A stretch of 64,000 nt of DNA from Alphaproteobacteria bacterium (GTDB lineage Bacteria > Pseudomonadota > Alphaproteobacteria > Caulobacterales > Caulobacteraceae): contig JAHJME010000027.1 of NCBI GenBank assembly GCA_018821435.1, positions 124,001 to 188,000 of the forward strand, given 5' to 3'. The notes beneath the pieces are model-generated. The model made no database searches. It was not told where the DNA came from and worked only from the letters and a program-made list of their open reading frames with translations. A program made the position numbers and the translations under genes. Below, piece after piece: positions 25,781-34,873 of this stretch; positions within the stretch are counted from its first letter, which is position 1, and the number at the start of each line of letters is the position of its first letter.

Positions 25781-26752
25781 TCAGCTCTTCGGGACGGGCA
25801 CGACTTGCGCCTGTTGCTGGCCGCGGACGAACTTCACCAGGATCCGCTGGCCGATCAGGAACGGGGCGCCGGTGCTGTCGACCACGACCTCGACGACCCG
25901 GTCGTCGGTGCGTTCGGTGGGGTCGTCCGACTGCAGCTTGCGGGCGCCGAACACGGCGGCGCGGCGCAGCACCTTGCCCGGATAGACCCGGGTCGGGTCG
26001 CTTTCCGGCGACATCTGCACGTTCTGGCCGATGGCGACGAAGGGCAGGGAGCCCTCGGCGATCTCGGCGCGCACGATCCGCCCGGTGCGCGGCTCCACAT
26101 CGAACATGTTGGACACGTTCAGGGTTGAGGCGCCGGCGCCGGGATTGGCGTAGCGGCGCACGATCCGGCCGTCGGCCGGCGCGCGGATGATCGACAACTC
26201 CTGGTCGTAGCGGGCTTCGTTGAACCGCGCCTGGCTGGTGGAGACCACGGCCTGCTGGGCCATGATCCGGGCCTCGGCCTCGCGCACGGCGTCGCGGGTC
26301 TGGTCCAGCTTCTGGGCGGCCACGAAGTTGGAGGGAGCCAGGCCCTCGAGGCGCCGATGCTCGCGCTGGGCGGCCGAAAGCTGGACCTGCAGCAGGGCCA
26401 GGGCCGCGCGGGCCTGGCGAACCTCGGCGGAGGCGCGCTCGGACGCCAGCCGGGGCTCCTCGTCCTCCAGACGGGCCAGCACCTGGCCCTTGGCGACGCT
26501 ATCGCCCTCCTGGACCAGCACGTCGCTGATCACCCCGGCGCGGCGGGCGGCCACCTGGATGATGCCGCCCTCAACGTCGGCCTTGCCGTTGGCGATGGCG
26601 GCGTAGGGGCTGGGCTTCACGCTGGCCGCCGCCTTGGCCTCCTCGACCTTCTTGGCCTTGGCCTGGTTGGACATGAACATCGCGCCGCCGCCTCCGACCA
26701 GGAGGAGGACCACGGCGATCCAGACGAAGCGGTTGCGGAGGAGGGCGGGCAT
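25781..26752 (-). CDS. HlyD-type periplasmic adaptor of an ABC exporter (DevB-like)
   Basis: 323 residues. One N-terminal anchor (about 8-27), lipoyl-like halves (GGIIQVAARRAGVISDVLVQEGDSVAKGQVLARLED and IIRAPADGRIVRR), and an Ala/Gln/Arg-rich coiled-coil hairpin between them (about 100-175). It connects the inner-membrane ABC unit to an outer-membrane channel, which is not encoded here. Last gene of the operon, 6 bp after the ATPase. The gene set and topology fit DevBCA-like exporters of glycolipids or similar hydrophobic cargo; the cargo is unknown. Confidence 0.88.
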   Translation of the reverse strand: MPALLRNRFVWIAVVLLLVGGGGAMFMSNQAKAKKVEEAKAAASVKPSPYAAIANGKADVEGGIIQVAARRAGVISDVLVQEGDSVAKGQVLARLEDEEPRLASERASAEVRQARAALALLQVQLSAAQREHRRLEGLAPSNFVAAQKLDQTRDAVREAEARIMAQQAVVSTSQARFNEARYDQELSIIRAPADGRIVRRYANPGAGASTLNVSNMFDVEPRTGRIVRAEIAEGSLPFVAIGQNVQMSPESDPTRVYPGKVLRRAAVFGARKLQSDDPTERTDDRVVEVVVDSTGAPFLIGQRILVKFVRGQQQAQVVPVPKS

Positions 26753-26758
26753 TCTAGG

Positions 26759-27514
26759 TCAGGCCTCGATGAGCTCGGGTTGTCGTTGGGCGGGATTGGC
26801 GGCCGGGGCCAGGGCGTGGTCCACGCGCCGGTCGTCCAGGATGCGGCCGTCCTCCAGATGGATGACGCGGTCGGCGTAGGCTTCCAGGCGCGGGTCGTGG
26901 GTGACGCAGATCACGGCCGCGCCGTGCTGCTTGGCCGCCCGCTGGAGCAGCTTGATCACGATCTGGCCGTTCTCGCCGTCCAGCGCGCTGGTCGGTTCGT
27001 CGGCGAACAGCAGCTGCGGGTCCTTGGCCAGCGCCCGGGCGATCGCCACCCGCTGCTTCTCGCCGCCGGACAATTCGGACGGGCGCTGGTGCATGCGGTT
27101 TTCCAGGCCCACCTCCATCAGCGCGTTGGCGGCCTTCTCGCGCGCCAGGTGCTTGGGGTGGCCCTGGTACTTCAGGATGATCTCGACCTGCTGGAGGGCG
27201 GTCAGCGCCGAGAACAGGTTGAAGCCCTGGAAGATGAAGCCGCAGTGATCCAGCCGGAACTTGTCCAGCCGGCCCGAGCGCAGGCTCCAGATGTCCTGGT
27301 CCAGCGCGGTCACATGGCCTTCGTCGGGCTTCAGCAGCCCGGAGAGCGCCGCGACCAGCGTGGACTTGCCCGAGCCGGACGGGCCCATGACCATCGTCAC
27401 CTCGCCGTGGTTGGCGTCGAAGTCGACGCGCTTCAGCACCTCGATGTGGCTGCGCCCGGTCTTGAAGCGCTTGTAGATGCCGTTGGCGCGGATGGCGGTC
27501 TGGTTCGAGCTCAT
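26759..27514 (-). CDS. ABC exporter ATPase (DevA/LolD/MacB-like)
   Basis: 251 residues. Walker A GPSGSGKST, Q-loop FIFQGFNLF, signature LSGGEKQRVAIARAL, Walker B LLFADEPTSALD and H-loop THD. It belongs to the LolD/MacB/DevA group that powers FtsX-type permeases by mechanotransmission. A C-terminal extension of about 25 residues is Pro/Gln-rich. The start overlaps the permease stop by 4 bases, so the two are translationally coupled. Confidence 0.93.
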   Translation of the reverse strand: MSSNQTAIRANGIYKRFKTGRSHIEVLKRVDFDANHGEVTMVMGPSGSGKSTLVAALSGLLKPDEGHVTALDQDIWSLRSGRLDKFRLDHCGFIFQGFNLFSALTALQQVEIILKYQGHPKHLAREKAANALMEVGLENRMHQRPSELSGGEKQRVAIARALAKDPQLLFADEPTSALDGENGQIVIKLLQRAAKQHGAAVICVTHDPRLEAYADRVIHLEDGRILDDRRVDHALAPAANPAQRQPELIEA

Positions 27515-28653
27515 CGCAGCAGGTCCGCGGGTTGGCTCTTCTTCAGGATGCCCAGGGCCAGCAGGCCGGAGAATCCCGAGATCACGAGCAGGAGGATGGA
27601 GACGCCGATCACCCAGGGCGCGGGGAAGCCCATGGGCAGGCCGCCGTTGGTGGCCAGCAGGTAGACCCCGCCGGTGAACAGCGCCGTGGCCATCAGCCCG
27701 ACGATCCCCACCCAGAACGACAGCTCCAGCACGATCAGCCGCAGCGACCCCATGCCGACGCCCAGCGCCCGCAGCGAGGCGAACTCCTTGATGCTGGACA
27801 GGATGGCGCCGCGCAGGGTCTGCGAGGTGATGCCCACCCCGATCAGGAAGCCCAGGAAGACCGAGAAGCCCAGGAAGATGCCGATGATCTGCTCGCCCAT
27901 GATCGCGCCCTCGTTGGCCTCGGCCAGCTCCTGGCGGGTCCAGGCCCGGTAGACGCCCTTGGCCTCCTTGTTGAGCTGGTCGCGGACCGCGACGGTGCGC
28001 GCGGGGTCCTTGACGCGGATCATCAGCGGCCCGGTCTTGCCGCCCTTCACCTGCATGCCCATCAGCCGCAGGCTGTCGCGCGACATGGTCACCGAGGCGT
28101 TGTTCACGTCCGGATAGCCGTGGAGGATGGCGCGGACCCGCACCGTCTTGCCGTTCAGCGACGCCTCGTCGCCCAGCTTCACGCCCAGCCGCTTCAGCTG
28201 GGTCTCGTCGATCGCGACGGAATAGGGCTCCAGCAGCGCGACGCGGGTGTCTTCCGGGAAGTCCTTCGGCAGGTTCACCGAACCCGGCCGGGTGTCCACC
28301 ATGTTGACGTTGATGAAGGTCGTGACCGCCTTCTTGCCGTCCTTGGGCCGGTTCACCCAGCGACCGCCGTCGGAGTCCCAGGCGGCGACCTCGACCACCT
28401 CGGGGTTCATGTACATCTGCGGCAGCAGCCGGCCGGGCAGCGAGCCGCCGCCGGAGTTGATCAGGCTCTCCATCTTGGCCGGCAGGATCATGATGTCGGC
28501 GCTGGACCGGTCGATGGTCGCCGTGGCGCCCTTCACGATGCCGGTGAACATGCCCACCTGGGCCAGGATCAGCAGGCCCGAGAACGCCAGCGCGACCACC
28601 GCGGCGGTGTACCGGCGCCACTCGTACAGCAGTGTTGCAAGCGCCAGAGACAT
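27511..28653 (-). CDS. FtsX-type ABC exporter permease (DevC-like)
   Basis: 380 residues. Four membrane segments: one near 15-38, a large periplasmic domain (about 40-250), then three near 258-370. The C-terminal FtsX domain has SIKEFASLRALGVG, the coupling-helix region, which with DRSSADIMILPAKMESL favours the DevC branch. First gene of the operon permease-ATPase-adaptor. It diverges from the hypothetical gene at 28930. Confidence 0.9.
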   Translation of the reverse strand: MSLALATLLYEWRRYTAAVVALAFSGLLILAQVGMFTGIVKGATATIDRSSADIMILPAKMESLINSGGGSLPGRLLPQMYMNPEVVEVAAWDSDGGRWVNRPKDGKKAVTTFINVNMVDTRPGSVNLPKDFPEDTRVALLEPYSVAIDETQLKRLGVKLGDEASLNGKTVRVRAILHGYPDVNNASVTMSRDSLRLMGMQVKGGKTGPLMIRVKDPARTVAVRDQLNKEAKGVYRAWTRQELAEANEGAIMGEQIIGIFLGFSVFLGFLIGVGITSQTLRGAILSSIKEFASLRALGVGMGSLRLIVLELSFWVGIVGLMATALFTGGVYLLATNGGLPMGFPAPWVIGVSILLLVISGFSGLLALGILKKSQPADLLR

Positions 28654-28929
28654 CGTGACGAACAGCCCTCAACCTTCGAGCGCGGATGACGCCGCCGGTC
28701 GGCCTGCCGAGCCAGTTAAATCGCGGTAAGCTCGGCCGCCGTCGGACGCGTTTGGAACGCTCGCTGACTAGGAGGCGCGAGGGGGCGCGGGCAGATGCGA
28801 ACCGCCCGATTAAACCTTCGTAATCCACGTGATCCGCCGCGAGCTGTGCCGCGTCGGGACACTTTCTTAAGGCCTGCGGTCTATGGCTTGGGCTTCACAG
28901 CCACGAACCGCCGACCAGCCTCGACCCGA
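28654..28929. other. Divergent intergenic region
   Basis: Holds the promoters of the exporter operon (minus) and the 28930 gene (plus). Two 14-mers of the form TTAAA-N5-GTAA are present (28716-28729 and 28810-28823); no confident operator or small gene is seen. Confidence 0.5.
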
Positions 28930-29745
28930 ATGGACGTCACGTCTTCCAACTCCGTCGTCTATCCCGCCGCGCTTGTCGGCGCGCGGGCGGCGGCGGGCGC
29001 GACGCCGCCGGACTACGCCACGCGTATGGTGCGGTTCGACGACCTGTCCGCCACGGTGCTCGACACCAGCGGCAAGGCCGGTGACGATCAGCGGATCCAG
29101 GCCTACCAGACGCTGCAGGCGATGTCGGCCGGCGGCCAGCTGATCGGCATCGACGACGACCGCCGCAAGGTGCTGGATCAGGCCACCTTCGACAGCGATA
29201 TCGGCCAGCGCGCCCAGGCCCTGGGCCGTTCCTTCGTCCAGACCCTGAACGCCGCCACCCAGAGCGGCGGGCCCCAGGCGGCGCTGCAGGCGGTGGCCGG
29301 CGGCTTCGACAACCTGTCGTCGGCCGACCAGAACCTGCTGTTCCAGACCACGATCAACGTCGCCGACCGCACGGGCGCCCGGCCCTATACGGACGCCGCG
29401 GCATGGCGCTCCAACCTCGACGCCCAGGCCAAGGTCGTGGGCTTCATGAAGGACGCGGGCGTCGTCGGCGCCAACGGCGCGCTGGACCAGAAGGCGGCTC
29501 AGGCCAAGGCGGTCGCCGACCCGCAGTTCGCCGCGGCGCTGCGCCTCTCGCTCCGCCGCGACAACAATTCGGCCGACTGGACCCAGTCGGTGATGCAGCT
29601 GTTCGGCGCCGCCGCGCCGAAGGACACGGTCCAGCTGTCCGACGCTGCGCGGAAGTTCCTGAGCACGGCGCCCACGCCGGCGACCCCGGCCGCGCCGGCC
29701 GCCGCCGCCTACCGCCAGGGCTCGATCGCCTCGATCACGGCCTAG
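28930..29745 (+). CDS. Hypothetical Ala-rich protein
   Basis: 271 residues, soluble, Ala/Asp/Gln-rich and mostly helical, no signal peptide. It begins MDVTSSNSVVYPAALVGAR, contains several helical segments (QRIQAYQTLQAM, RAQALGRSFVQTLNAA), and ends with KDTVQLSDAARKFL followed by a Pro/Ala tail. The LSDAAR end is common in flagellar and other secreted structural proteins of alphaproteobacteria, but that is only a resemblance. ATG at 28930 was chosen because the preceding stretch (from 28795) is low-complexity and overlaps the promoter region. Function not recognised. Confidence 0.6.
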   Translation: MDVTSSNSVVYPAALVGARAAAGATPPDYATRMVRFDDLSATVLDTSGKAGDDQRIQAYQTLQAMSAGGQLIGIDDDRRKVLDQATFDSDIGQRAQALGRSFVQTLNAATQSGGPQAALQAVAGGFDNLSSADQNLLFQTTINVADRTGARPYTDAAAWRSNLDAQAKVVGFMKDAGVVGANGALDQKAAQAKAVADPQFAAALRLSLRRDNNSADWTQSVMQLFGAAAPKDTVQLSDAARKFLSTAPTPATPAAPAAAAYRQGSIASITA

Positions 29746-29890
29746 GTTCGCGACCCCGCCCCGCCGGGGCCTCGATAACGGCCGCCACGCGCATGCGACG
29801 CCGACAAGCCGACACCGCGCTTGCGCCCGGCGCGCTTTCGGCGTGCATTGGCCGGCTAGGCCGCTGAATCGGCGGCGCATCGGGGGATGC

Positions 29891-31171
29891 ATGTTCGGTC
29901 CGGAAAACGCCCAGAGCCTCGTCGGCGTGGCGGTCATCCTTTTGGTCTGCTGGGCGGTCTCCGAGAACCGCCGCAAGTTCCCCTGGAAGCTCGCCATCGG
30001 CGCGATCACGGTCCAGGCCCTGCTGGTCCTGGCGCTGTTCGGCCTGCCGGCCCTGCGCTCGGCGCTGCAGGGCGTGAGCGTGGTGGTGGACGGCCTGGGC
30101 TCCTCGACCCAGGCGGGCGTCGCCTTCGTGTTCGGCTTCCTGGCCGGCACGCCCAACCAGCCCTATCCGCTGAGCGACCCCGGCTCGCTGTTCGTCTTCG
30201 CCTTCCGGGTGCTGCCGGTGATCCTGGTGGTCTGCGCACTGGCCGCGCTGCTCTGGCATTGGAAGATCCTGGTCTGGATCACCCAGGCGTTCGGCGTCGT
30301 CTTCGAGAAGACCATGGGCCTGCGTGGCCCGCCCGCGCTCGCCACCGCCGCCACCGTGTTCATGGGCCAGGTCGAGGGCCCGATCTTCATCCGCAGCTAC
30401 CTGCCCAGCCTGTCGCGGTCCGAGCTGTTCATGCTGATCGCGGTCGGCATGGCCTGCGTCTCCGGCTCTACCATGGTGGCCTATGCGACCATCCTGGCGG
30501 GCGTGCTGCCGGGAGCGGCCGCCCACGTGCTGACCGCGTCCATCGTCTCGGCGCCGGCCGGCGTGCTGCTGGCCCGCATCATCGTGCCGCGCGACGCCGC
30601 CGTGGAGCAGGCCCAGACCTACGATCCCCTGGCCGCCAAGCGGTACGACAGCTCCATCGACGCCCTGATCCGGGGCACCACCGACGGCCTGCAGATCATG
30701 CTCAACGTCGGCGCGACGCTGATCGTGTTCGTGGCCCTGACGGCGATGGTCAACAAGATCCTGGGCGCCGTGGGCGACCAGGTGGGCTACGCGCTCTCGG
30801 TCGAGGCCGGGCTGGGCATCCTGTTCTCGCCCCTGGCCTGGGCCATCGGCGTGCCGTGGCACGACGCGCCGGCCGCCGGCTCGCTGTTGGGCGTGAAGCT
30901 GGTGCTGACCGAGTTCACCGCCTTCATCCGCATGGGCGCGATCCCGGTCGAGGCCATGGACGCGCGCACCCGCGTGCTGATGACCTACGCGCTCTGCGGC
31001 TTCGCCAACATCGCCTCGGTGGGCATCAACCTGGCCGGCTTCTCGGTCCTGGTGCCAGAGCGGCGCAACGAGATCGTCGGCATGGTCTGGAAGGCGATGA
31101 TGGCGGGCTTCCTCGCCACCTGCCTCACGGCCTCCATCGTCGGTCTCCTGCCGCCCAACCTGTTCAGCTAG
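29891..31171 (+). CDS. nupC: Concentrative nucleoside transporter (NupC/CNT family)
   Basis: 426 residues, about ten membrane segments. Imports nucleosides with H+ or Na+. Family landmarks are VFGFLAG near residue 80, GQVEGPIFIRSYLPSLSRSELFMLIAVGMACVSGSTMVAYA in altered signature form, and the second helical-hairpin motif LTEFTAFI. A short C-rich GCATG context makes 29891 the best start; 29843 adds a basic stretch. A small GC hairpin (29758-29770) lies before it. It is convergent with the methyltransferase gene (4-base overlap). Confidence 0.88.
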   Translation: MFGPENAQSLVGVAVILLVCWAVSENRRKFPWKLAIGAITVQALLVLALFGLPALRSALQGVSVVVDGLGSSTQAGVAFVFGFLAGTPNQPYPLSDPGSLFVFAFRVLPVILVVCALAALLWHWKILVWITQAFGVVFEKTMGLRGPPALATAATVFMGQVEGPIFIRSYLPSLSRSELFMLIAVGMACVSGSTMVAYATILAGVLPGAAAHVLTASIVSAPAGVLLARIIVPRDAAVEQAQTYDPLAAKRYDSSIDALIRGTTDGLQIMLNVGATLIVFVALTAMVNKILGAVGDQVGYALSVEAGLGILFSPLAWAIGVPWHDAPAAGSLLGVKLVLTEFTAFIRMGAIPVEAMDARTRVLMTYALCGFANIASVGINLAGFSVLVPERRNEIVGMVWKAMMAGFLATCLTASIVGLLPPNLFS

Positions 31172-31929
31172 CGCTTCGCCAGCACACAGACCGACTGGCC
31201 GAGGTTGCCCTCGGCCACGACGGGGTCGGCGCCGCCGCGGATCTCGACCACGTCCAGGCCCAGCGCGTCGGCCCAGACGCCGATGGTCTCGCGGTCGATG
31301 CAGGTGTTCATCGGCATGGCGACCTTGCGCTTCATCGCCTCCACGGTGTCGAGGAATATCTTCAGGTGCACCGGTTCGCGCAGTTCCAGGAACGAGAACA
31401 CCGCCCGGCCGCCCGGCTTCAGCACACGACGCGCCTCCTCCAGGTACCAATAGCTCTGCTCGTGGGTCAGGTGGGTCAGGACCGAGAAGAAGCAGACCAT
31501 GTCGGCCTGAGCGTCCCGCTCGGGAATGCCGATATGGTCGATGACCTGGAAGCGCCAGTCCGGCCGCGCGGCGATCTTGCGGGCATGGGCCACCAGCGCC
31601 GGCACCAGGTCGATCCCCAGGTAGCGGCCCGTCAGCCACGCCGACAGCGGCTTGGCCAGCCGCCCCGACCCGCAGCCCACGTCCACCAGATAGCCGTCCC
31701 GCGGCAGGCCGTAGTGGCGCAGCAGGCCCACCTCGATCGGCCCGATCAGCTCGAAGCCGCCGCCGATCGCCAGCTCCATCGCCTTGTCGTGCGGCATCAG
31801 GCCCTTGAGCGCGTCGACGAAGCGGACGTTCACCGCCTTCAGGTCGGTCTGGCTCACCGGTTGCAACCGATTACGCGCCCGACTGAAGAACCGTCGGCCT
31901 CTGCGAACCGCCCCCGCCAAACTCGCCAT
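31168..31929 (-). CDS. Class I SAM-dependent methyltransferase
   Basis: 253 residues. Basic N-terminus (about 1-30), then the Rossmann methyltransferase core: motif I VDVGCGSGRLA, motif II GRYLGIDLVPALVAHA, post-motif VCFFSVLTHL and RVLKPGGRAVFSF. It is of the Methyltransf_11/25 type. The substrate is unknown; such proteins methylate small molecules, lipids or sugars. It diverges from the GST gene at 32056. Confidence 0.83.
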   Translation of the reverse strand: MASLAGAVRRGRRFFSRARNRLQPVSQTDLKAVNVRFVDALKGLMPHDKAMELAIGGGFELIGPIEVGLLRHYGLPRDGYLVDVGCGSGRLAKPLSAWLTGRYLGIDLVPALVAHARKIAARPDWRFQVIDHIGIPERDAQADMVCFFSVLTHLTHEQSYWYLEEARRVLKPGGRAVFSFLELREPVHLKIFLDTVEAMKRKVAMPMNTCIDRETIGVWADALGLDVVEIRGGADPVVAEGNLGQSVCVLAKR

Positions 31930-32055
31930 CGCAGCGCATCCCCATTGCCGGCCTCAACCCTTGGTTAGGGGGAGCCGATGGGGGCGTCCAGTCCGCGCAC
32001 TTGCCCCACCGCAACGGAAAGGCGCTAGTTTGCCGCCGAATCCGGAGGGCCGCCC

Positions 32056-32688
32056 ATGAAAGTCTACGACACCCCCCTCGCGCCCAATCCGCGCCGTGTG
32101 CGCTGGTTCATGGCCGAGAAGCAGATCGACGACGTCGAGGTGATCACGCTCAACCTCATGGAGGGGCAGCACAAGACGCCCGACTATCTGTCCAAGGCCG
32201 GCCTCGCCAATGTGCCGATGCTGGAGATGGACGACGGGACCTGCATCACCGAGAGCATCGCCATCTGCCGCTACCTGGAGAGCCATTACCCGGAGCCCAA
32301 CATGTTCGGCCGCACGCCCCGGGAGGTGGCGGTGATCGAGATGTGGATGCGCCGCGCCGAGATGATGGTGGCGACGCCGCTGATGATCGGGGTCCGCCAT
32401 ACCCACCCCGCCATGGGCGCGTTGGAGCAGCAGACGCCGGTCGTCGGCGAACATAGCCTGGCCGGCGCCACGCGGGCCCTGAAGGTGCTGGATCGCCGTC
32501 TGGCCGAAAGCGAGTGGCTGGCCGCCGACCGGCTGACCATCGCCGACATCGTGGCCTTCACCGGTGTCGACTTCGGCCGGATGATCAAGTTCCGGCCGTC
32601 CGAGGACCTGACCCACGTCTGCCGCTGGGCCGACGCCATGCGGGGTCGCCCCGCCGCCAAGGCCGGCATGCCGCAAAAGGCGGCCTAG
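32056..32688 (+). CDS. Glutathione S-transferase family protein
   Basis: 210 residues. N-terminal thioredoxin-fold domain with the glutathione-binding NVPMLEMDDGTCITESIAICRYLE, and a C-terminal helical domain with LTIADIVAFTGVDF, the usual GST folding motif (N-capping Asp). The N-terminal catalytic position reads APNPRR, typical of bacterial members without a clear Tyr/Ser/Cys. Role: conjugation or reduction with glutathione; substrate unknown. The stop is directly followed by a 22-codon ORF and then a membrane-protein gene. Confidence 0.9.
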   Translation: MKVYDTPLAPNPRRVRWFMAEKQIDDVEVITLNLMEGQHKTPDYLSKAGLANVPMLEMDDGTCITESIAICRYLESHYPEPNMFGRTPREVAVIEMWMRRAEMMVATPLMIGVRHTHPAMGALEQQTPVVGEHSLAGATRALKVLDRRLAESEWLAADRLTIADIVAFTGVDFGRMIKFRPSEDLTHVCRWADAMRGRPAAKAGMPQKAA

Positions 32689-32757
32689 GTGGATCGGCGC
32701 AGCCTCCTGGCGGTCGGCCTCGCGCTGGCCGCCACGCCCGCCTGGGCCGCCGACTGA
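32689..32757 (+). pseudogene. Signal-peptide-only mini-ORF, possible gene remnant
   Basis: GTG directly after the GST stop, 22 codons, TGA at 32755-32757. The peptide starts MDRRSLLAVGLALAATPAWA, a complete Tat/Sec-like signal peptide ending in a good AWA cleavage site, then AD and stop. It overlaps the next ATG (TGATG). It is probably what is left of an exported protein gene, or a translated coupling leader. Confidence 0.5.
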
Positions 32758-33014
32758 TGGCCGAACGCGAAGCCTGGTTCGAGTACTGGACCGACGGCCG
32801 CCGGTTCAAGGCCATGCCGATCAACTGGAAGGGCTGGGTCAGCCTGCTGGTCGTGGCCACCGCGCCGGGCGTGTCGCTGGCGCTGGCCGCGCGCTGGCTG
32901 GGCGACCGCTTCGGCGCGCTGGCGGGCTTGCCGGCCCTGCTGCTGGCCCTGGCCCTCAGCTTCGCGGCGATCTACGGCCTGGTCCGCGCCCGAGGCCGCC
33001 CGCGCAAGACCTAG
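32757..33014 (+). CDS. Small two-span membrane protein
   Basis: 85 residues. Polar N-terminus with MAEREAWFEYWTDGRRFKAMPINWKG, then two hydrophobic segments (about 28-48 and 54-74) and a basic C-terminus RARGRPRKT. The start overlaps the stop of the 22-codon ORF, so translation is probably coupled to GST translation. No family recognised; orthologues with the same N-terminal Trp pattern likely exist. It is convergent with the MBL gene (4-base overlap). Confidence 0.65.
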   Translation: MAEREAWFEYWTDGRRFKAMPINWKGWVSLLVVATAPGVSLALAARWLGDRFGALAGLPALLLALALSFAAIYGLVRARGRPRKT

Positions 33015-33883
33015 CGCGGCGGGACGGGGGTGACGATGAAGTCGGGGTGCACGTCGCGCGCCGGCGTGTCGCCCATCTTCCGCACCGCCGCCTGCAGCGC
33101 CAGCAGGTCGGCGTAGGGCAGTTCCAGGCGGTGCTCGTCCGGATGGCTCGGCGCCGCGTTCGCGTAATCCTTGCCCGGCGTCCCCGTCATCTCGATGTGC
33201 GCGCCCAGCACCCATTTCACCGGATGGGTGCGCGTGAAGCCGACCACCCGGTCCAGGCTGGCCTTGAAGTCCCCGAACATGTTGAGCGGCACATAGAGCC
33301 GTCCCGGATAGAGCGTGTCGCCGGTCAGCAGCAGCCGGGTCCGGGCGTCATAGATCATGATGTGCGCCGGCTGGTGTCCCGGTGTCGGGATCACCTTCAG
33401 CACCCGCCCGCCAAGGTCGAAATCGACGATCTGGTTGGGCCAGTCGGCGATCTTGAAGGCGGCCGCCACCTCGGGCGCAGTCAGGCCGATCACGGTGGTG
33501 TCGGGCCGGTCGCGGAACTCGGGGTCGCCCTGCCGGTGGTCGCCGTGGCCGTGGGTGTGAGCCACCACCAGGGGGATGGATTGCCGGTGGCGCTCGCCCA
33601 GCCACTGGTCGATGGCCGCGTCCACCGCCGGCCGGATCTTCAGGCCGCCCGCGCCGGTGTCCAGCAGCAGCGCCCGGTCCCTGCCGAACAGCAGGTACAG
33701 GAACGGCGCCTCGAAGTTGGTCTTCACCGACTGGCGGATCACATAGGTGTCGCGGTCGTAGCGCTGCGTCTGGGTCTGCGGCTCGGCCGCCGCCGTACCG
33801 CCGATCCACGGTTGGAAAAGCGGCTTGGCGGCCGCCGGCGTGGCCAGCAGGGCCAGGGCCAGGCCGAGGGCGGCAAGCCTCAT
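33011..33883 (-). CDS. Exported MBL-fold metallo-hydrolase
   Basis: 290 residues. Signal peptide about 1-19 (LALALLATPAAA). Metallo-beta-lactamase fold with the zinc motif HTHGHGDH, further ligands in PTPGHQPAHIMIY and LLTGDTLYPG, and HIEMTG near the end. Probably a periplasmic hydrolase of the general MBL group; no lactamase-specific feature is seen. Its start overlaps the stop of the upstream GNAT gene by 4 bases (ATGA), so the two form an operon. Confidence 0.87.
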   Translation of the reverse strand: MRLAALGLALALLATPAAAKPLFQPWIGGTAAAEPQTQTQRYDRDTYVIRQSVKTNFEAPFLYLLFGRDRALLLDTGAGGLKIRPAVDAAIDQWLGERHRQSIPLVVAHTHGHGDHRQGDPEFRDRPDTTVIGLTAPEVAAAFKIADWPNQIVDFDLGGRVLKVIPTPGHQPAHIMIYDARTRLLLTGDTLYPGRLYVPLNMFGDFKASLDRVVGFTRTHPVKWVLGAHIEMTGTPGKDYANAAPSHPDEHRLELPYADLLALQAAVRKMGDTPARDVHPDFIVTPVPPR

Positions 33884-34326
33884 CGGCGCATCTCCGCCCA
33901 GCGCTCACGCGGGATGCTCAGGAAGTAGTGGACGTCGTCGACGTCGTATTGGGTGAAACCCTCGCGTTCGTAGACGTGCTTGGCCCGGGCGTTGTCCAGG
34001 TGGACGTCCAGCTTCAGCGCCTTGGCCGGGGTGGTCTGGAATGTCCAGTCCATCACGCCGCGCACCAGCCGCGTTCCGATCCCGCGCTCGGGCTGGCCCA
34101 CCGCGATCCGGCGCAGCAGCACCGTGGGCTCGCGGATCGCCTGCATGATCACGAACCCCGCCAGCCGGTCGCCGTCGCGCAGGCCGAAGTAGCAGGCGTG
34201 GGGCGAGGCGAACTCAGCCGCGTGCTCGTCGGCCTCGAAGCGGCCCACCACGGCGTCATAGCCGGGCAGGCGCTCCAGGCGCATGATCTCGGGGATGTCG
34301 TCCGGGGTCAGGGGCGAAAGGTCCAT
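33880..34326 (-). CDS. GNAT-family N-acetyltransferase
   Basis: 148 residues. Acetyl-CoA-binding pyrophosphate loop VGQPERGIGTRLVRG (the Q/RxxGxG/A form), then ALKLDVHLDNARAKHVYEREGF, the usual end of the GNAT core. It transfers an acetyl group to an amine of unknown identity. ATG at 34326 gives the complete fold; the longer open frame upstream runs into the DUF2147 gene antisense-like region and is rejected. Operon with the MBL gene. Confidence 0.87.
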   Translation of the reverse strand: MDLSPLTPDDIPEIMRLERLPGYDAVVGRFEADEHAAEFASPHACYFGLRDGDRLAGFVIMQAIREPTVLLRRIAVGQPERGIGTRLVRGVMDWTFQTTPAKALKLDVHLDNARAKHVYEREGFTQYDVDDVHYFLSIPRERWAEMRR

Positions 34327-34376
34327 AGCCACCGACTTCGGGCCTCCGCGACGCCCTGGCAAGCGTCCAGGTCGCG

Positions 34377-34799
34377 TCAGCCGTTGCGGCCGTCGATCCG
34401 CGTCCAGGTCTGCGACTTGCACAGGATCACGAAGCAGCCCTTGGCCTTCAGGATCGTCGGACCGGCCAGTTCGGCCTGGCCGGTGAAGGTGCGGTTCAGG
34501 TCGGGCACGAACACCTTGCCCCGCCACGTGCCCTTCTTGTCCTGCGAGAAGTCCTGCAGCAGCTGCAGGCCGACCAACTGCTTGGTGCCGCCCTCGCGCG
34601 CGTCCTGCTTGGCCTTCTCGGTCGCCCAGACCACATAGCCGCAGGCGCCCGCCGGGCACGGCTTGATCTCGACGTGCACCGAGTTCTTCGGGTTGCGCCA
34701 CACGCCGTTGATCGACGGATCGCCCTGCGCCGACGCCGAGGAGCTGGCCGCGAGCCCGGCCGCGGCGACCACGGCGCCGAGAGTGGAAAGTCGGATCAA
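34377..34799 (-). CDS. DUF2147 exported protein
   Basis: 140 residues from a TTG start. Signal peptide about 1-25 ending SSASA, then the DUF2147 pattern: INGVWRNPKNSVHVEIKPCPAGACGYVVWATEKA, GLQLLQDFSQDKKGTWRGKVFVPDLNRTF, and a Cys-containing GCFVILCKSQTWTRI. The family is periplasmic and of unknown function, often stress-related. There is no ATG near the signal peptide; TTG 34799 has GAGG about 11 nt upstream. Longer frames from 35000 would put the signal peptide inside the protein. Confidence 0.8.
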   Translation of the reverse strand: MIRLSTLGAVVAAAGLAASSSASAQGDPSINGVWRNPKNSVHVEIKPCPAGACGYVVWATEKAKQDAREGGTKQLVGLQLLQDFSQDKKGTWRGKVFVPDLNRTFTGQAELAGPTILKAKGCFVILCKSQTWTRIDGRNG

Positions 34800-34873
34800 G
34801 TCTGGGAAACCTCTGCTGTTCGCGAGTCCATCGCCGCGAATGTCGTCAAAATTGGCGCCGAACGCCGAAATTT

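Noticed and set aside
28716..28823. Possible CtrA sites (TTAA pairs) in the divergent region
   Set aside because: Spacing is 6 with GTAA second halves, not TTAA-N7-TTAA. Two AT-rich 14-mers alone are not enough.
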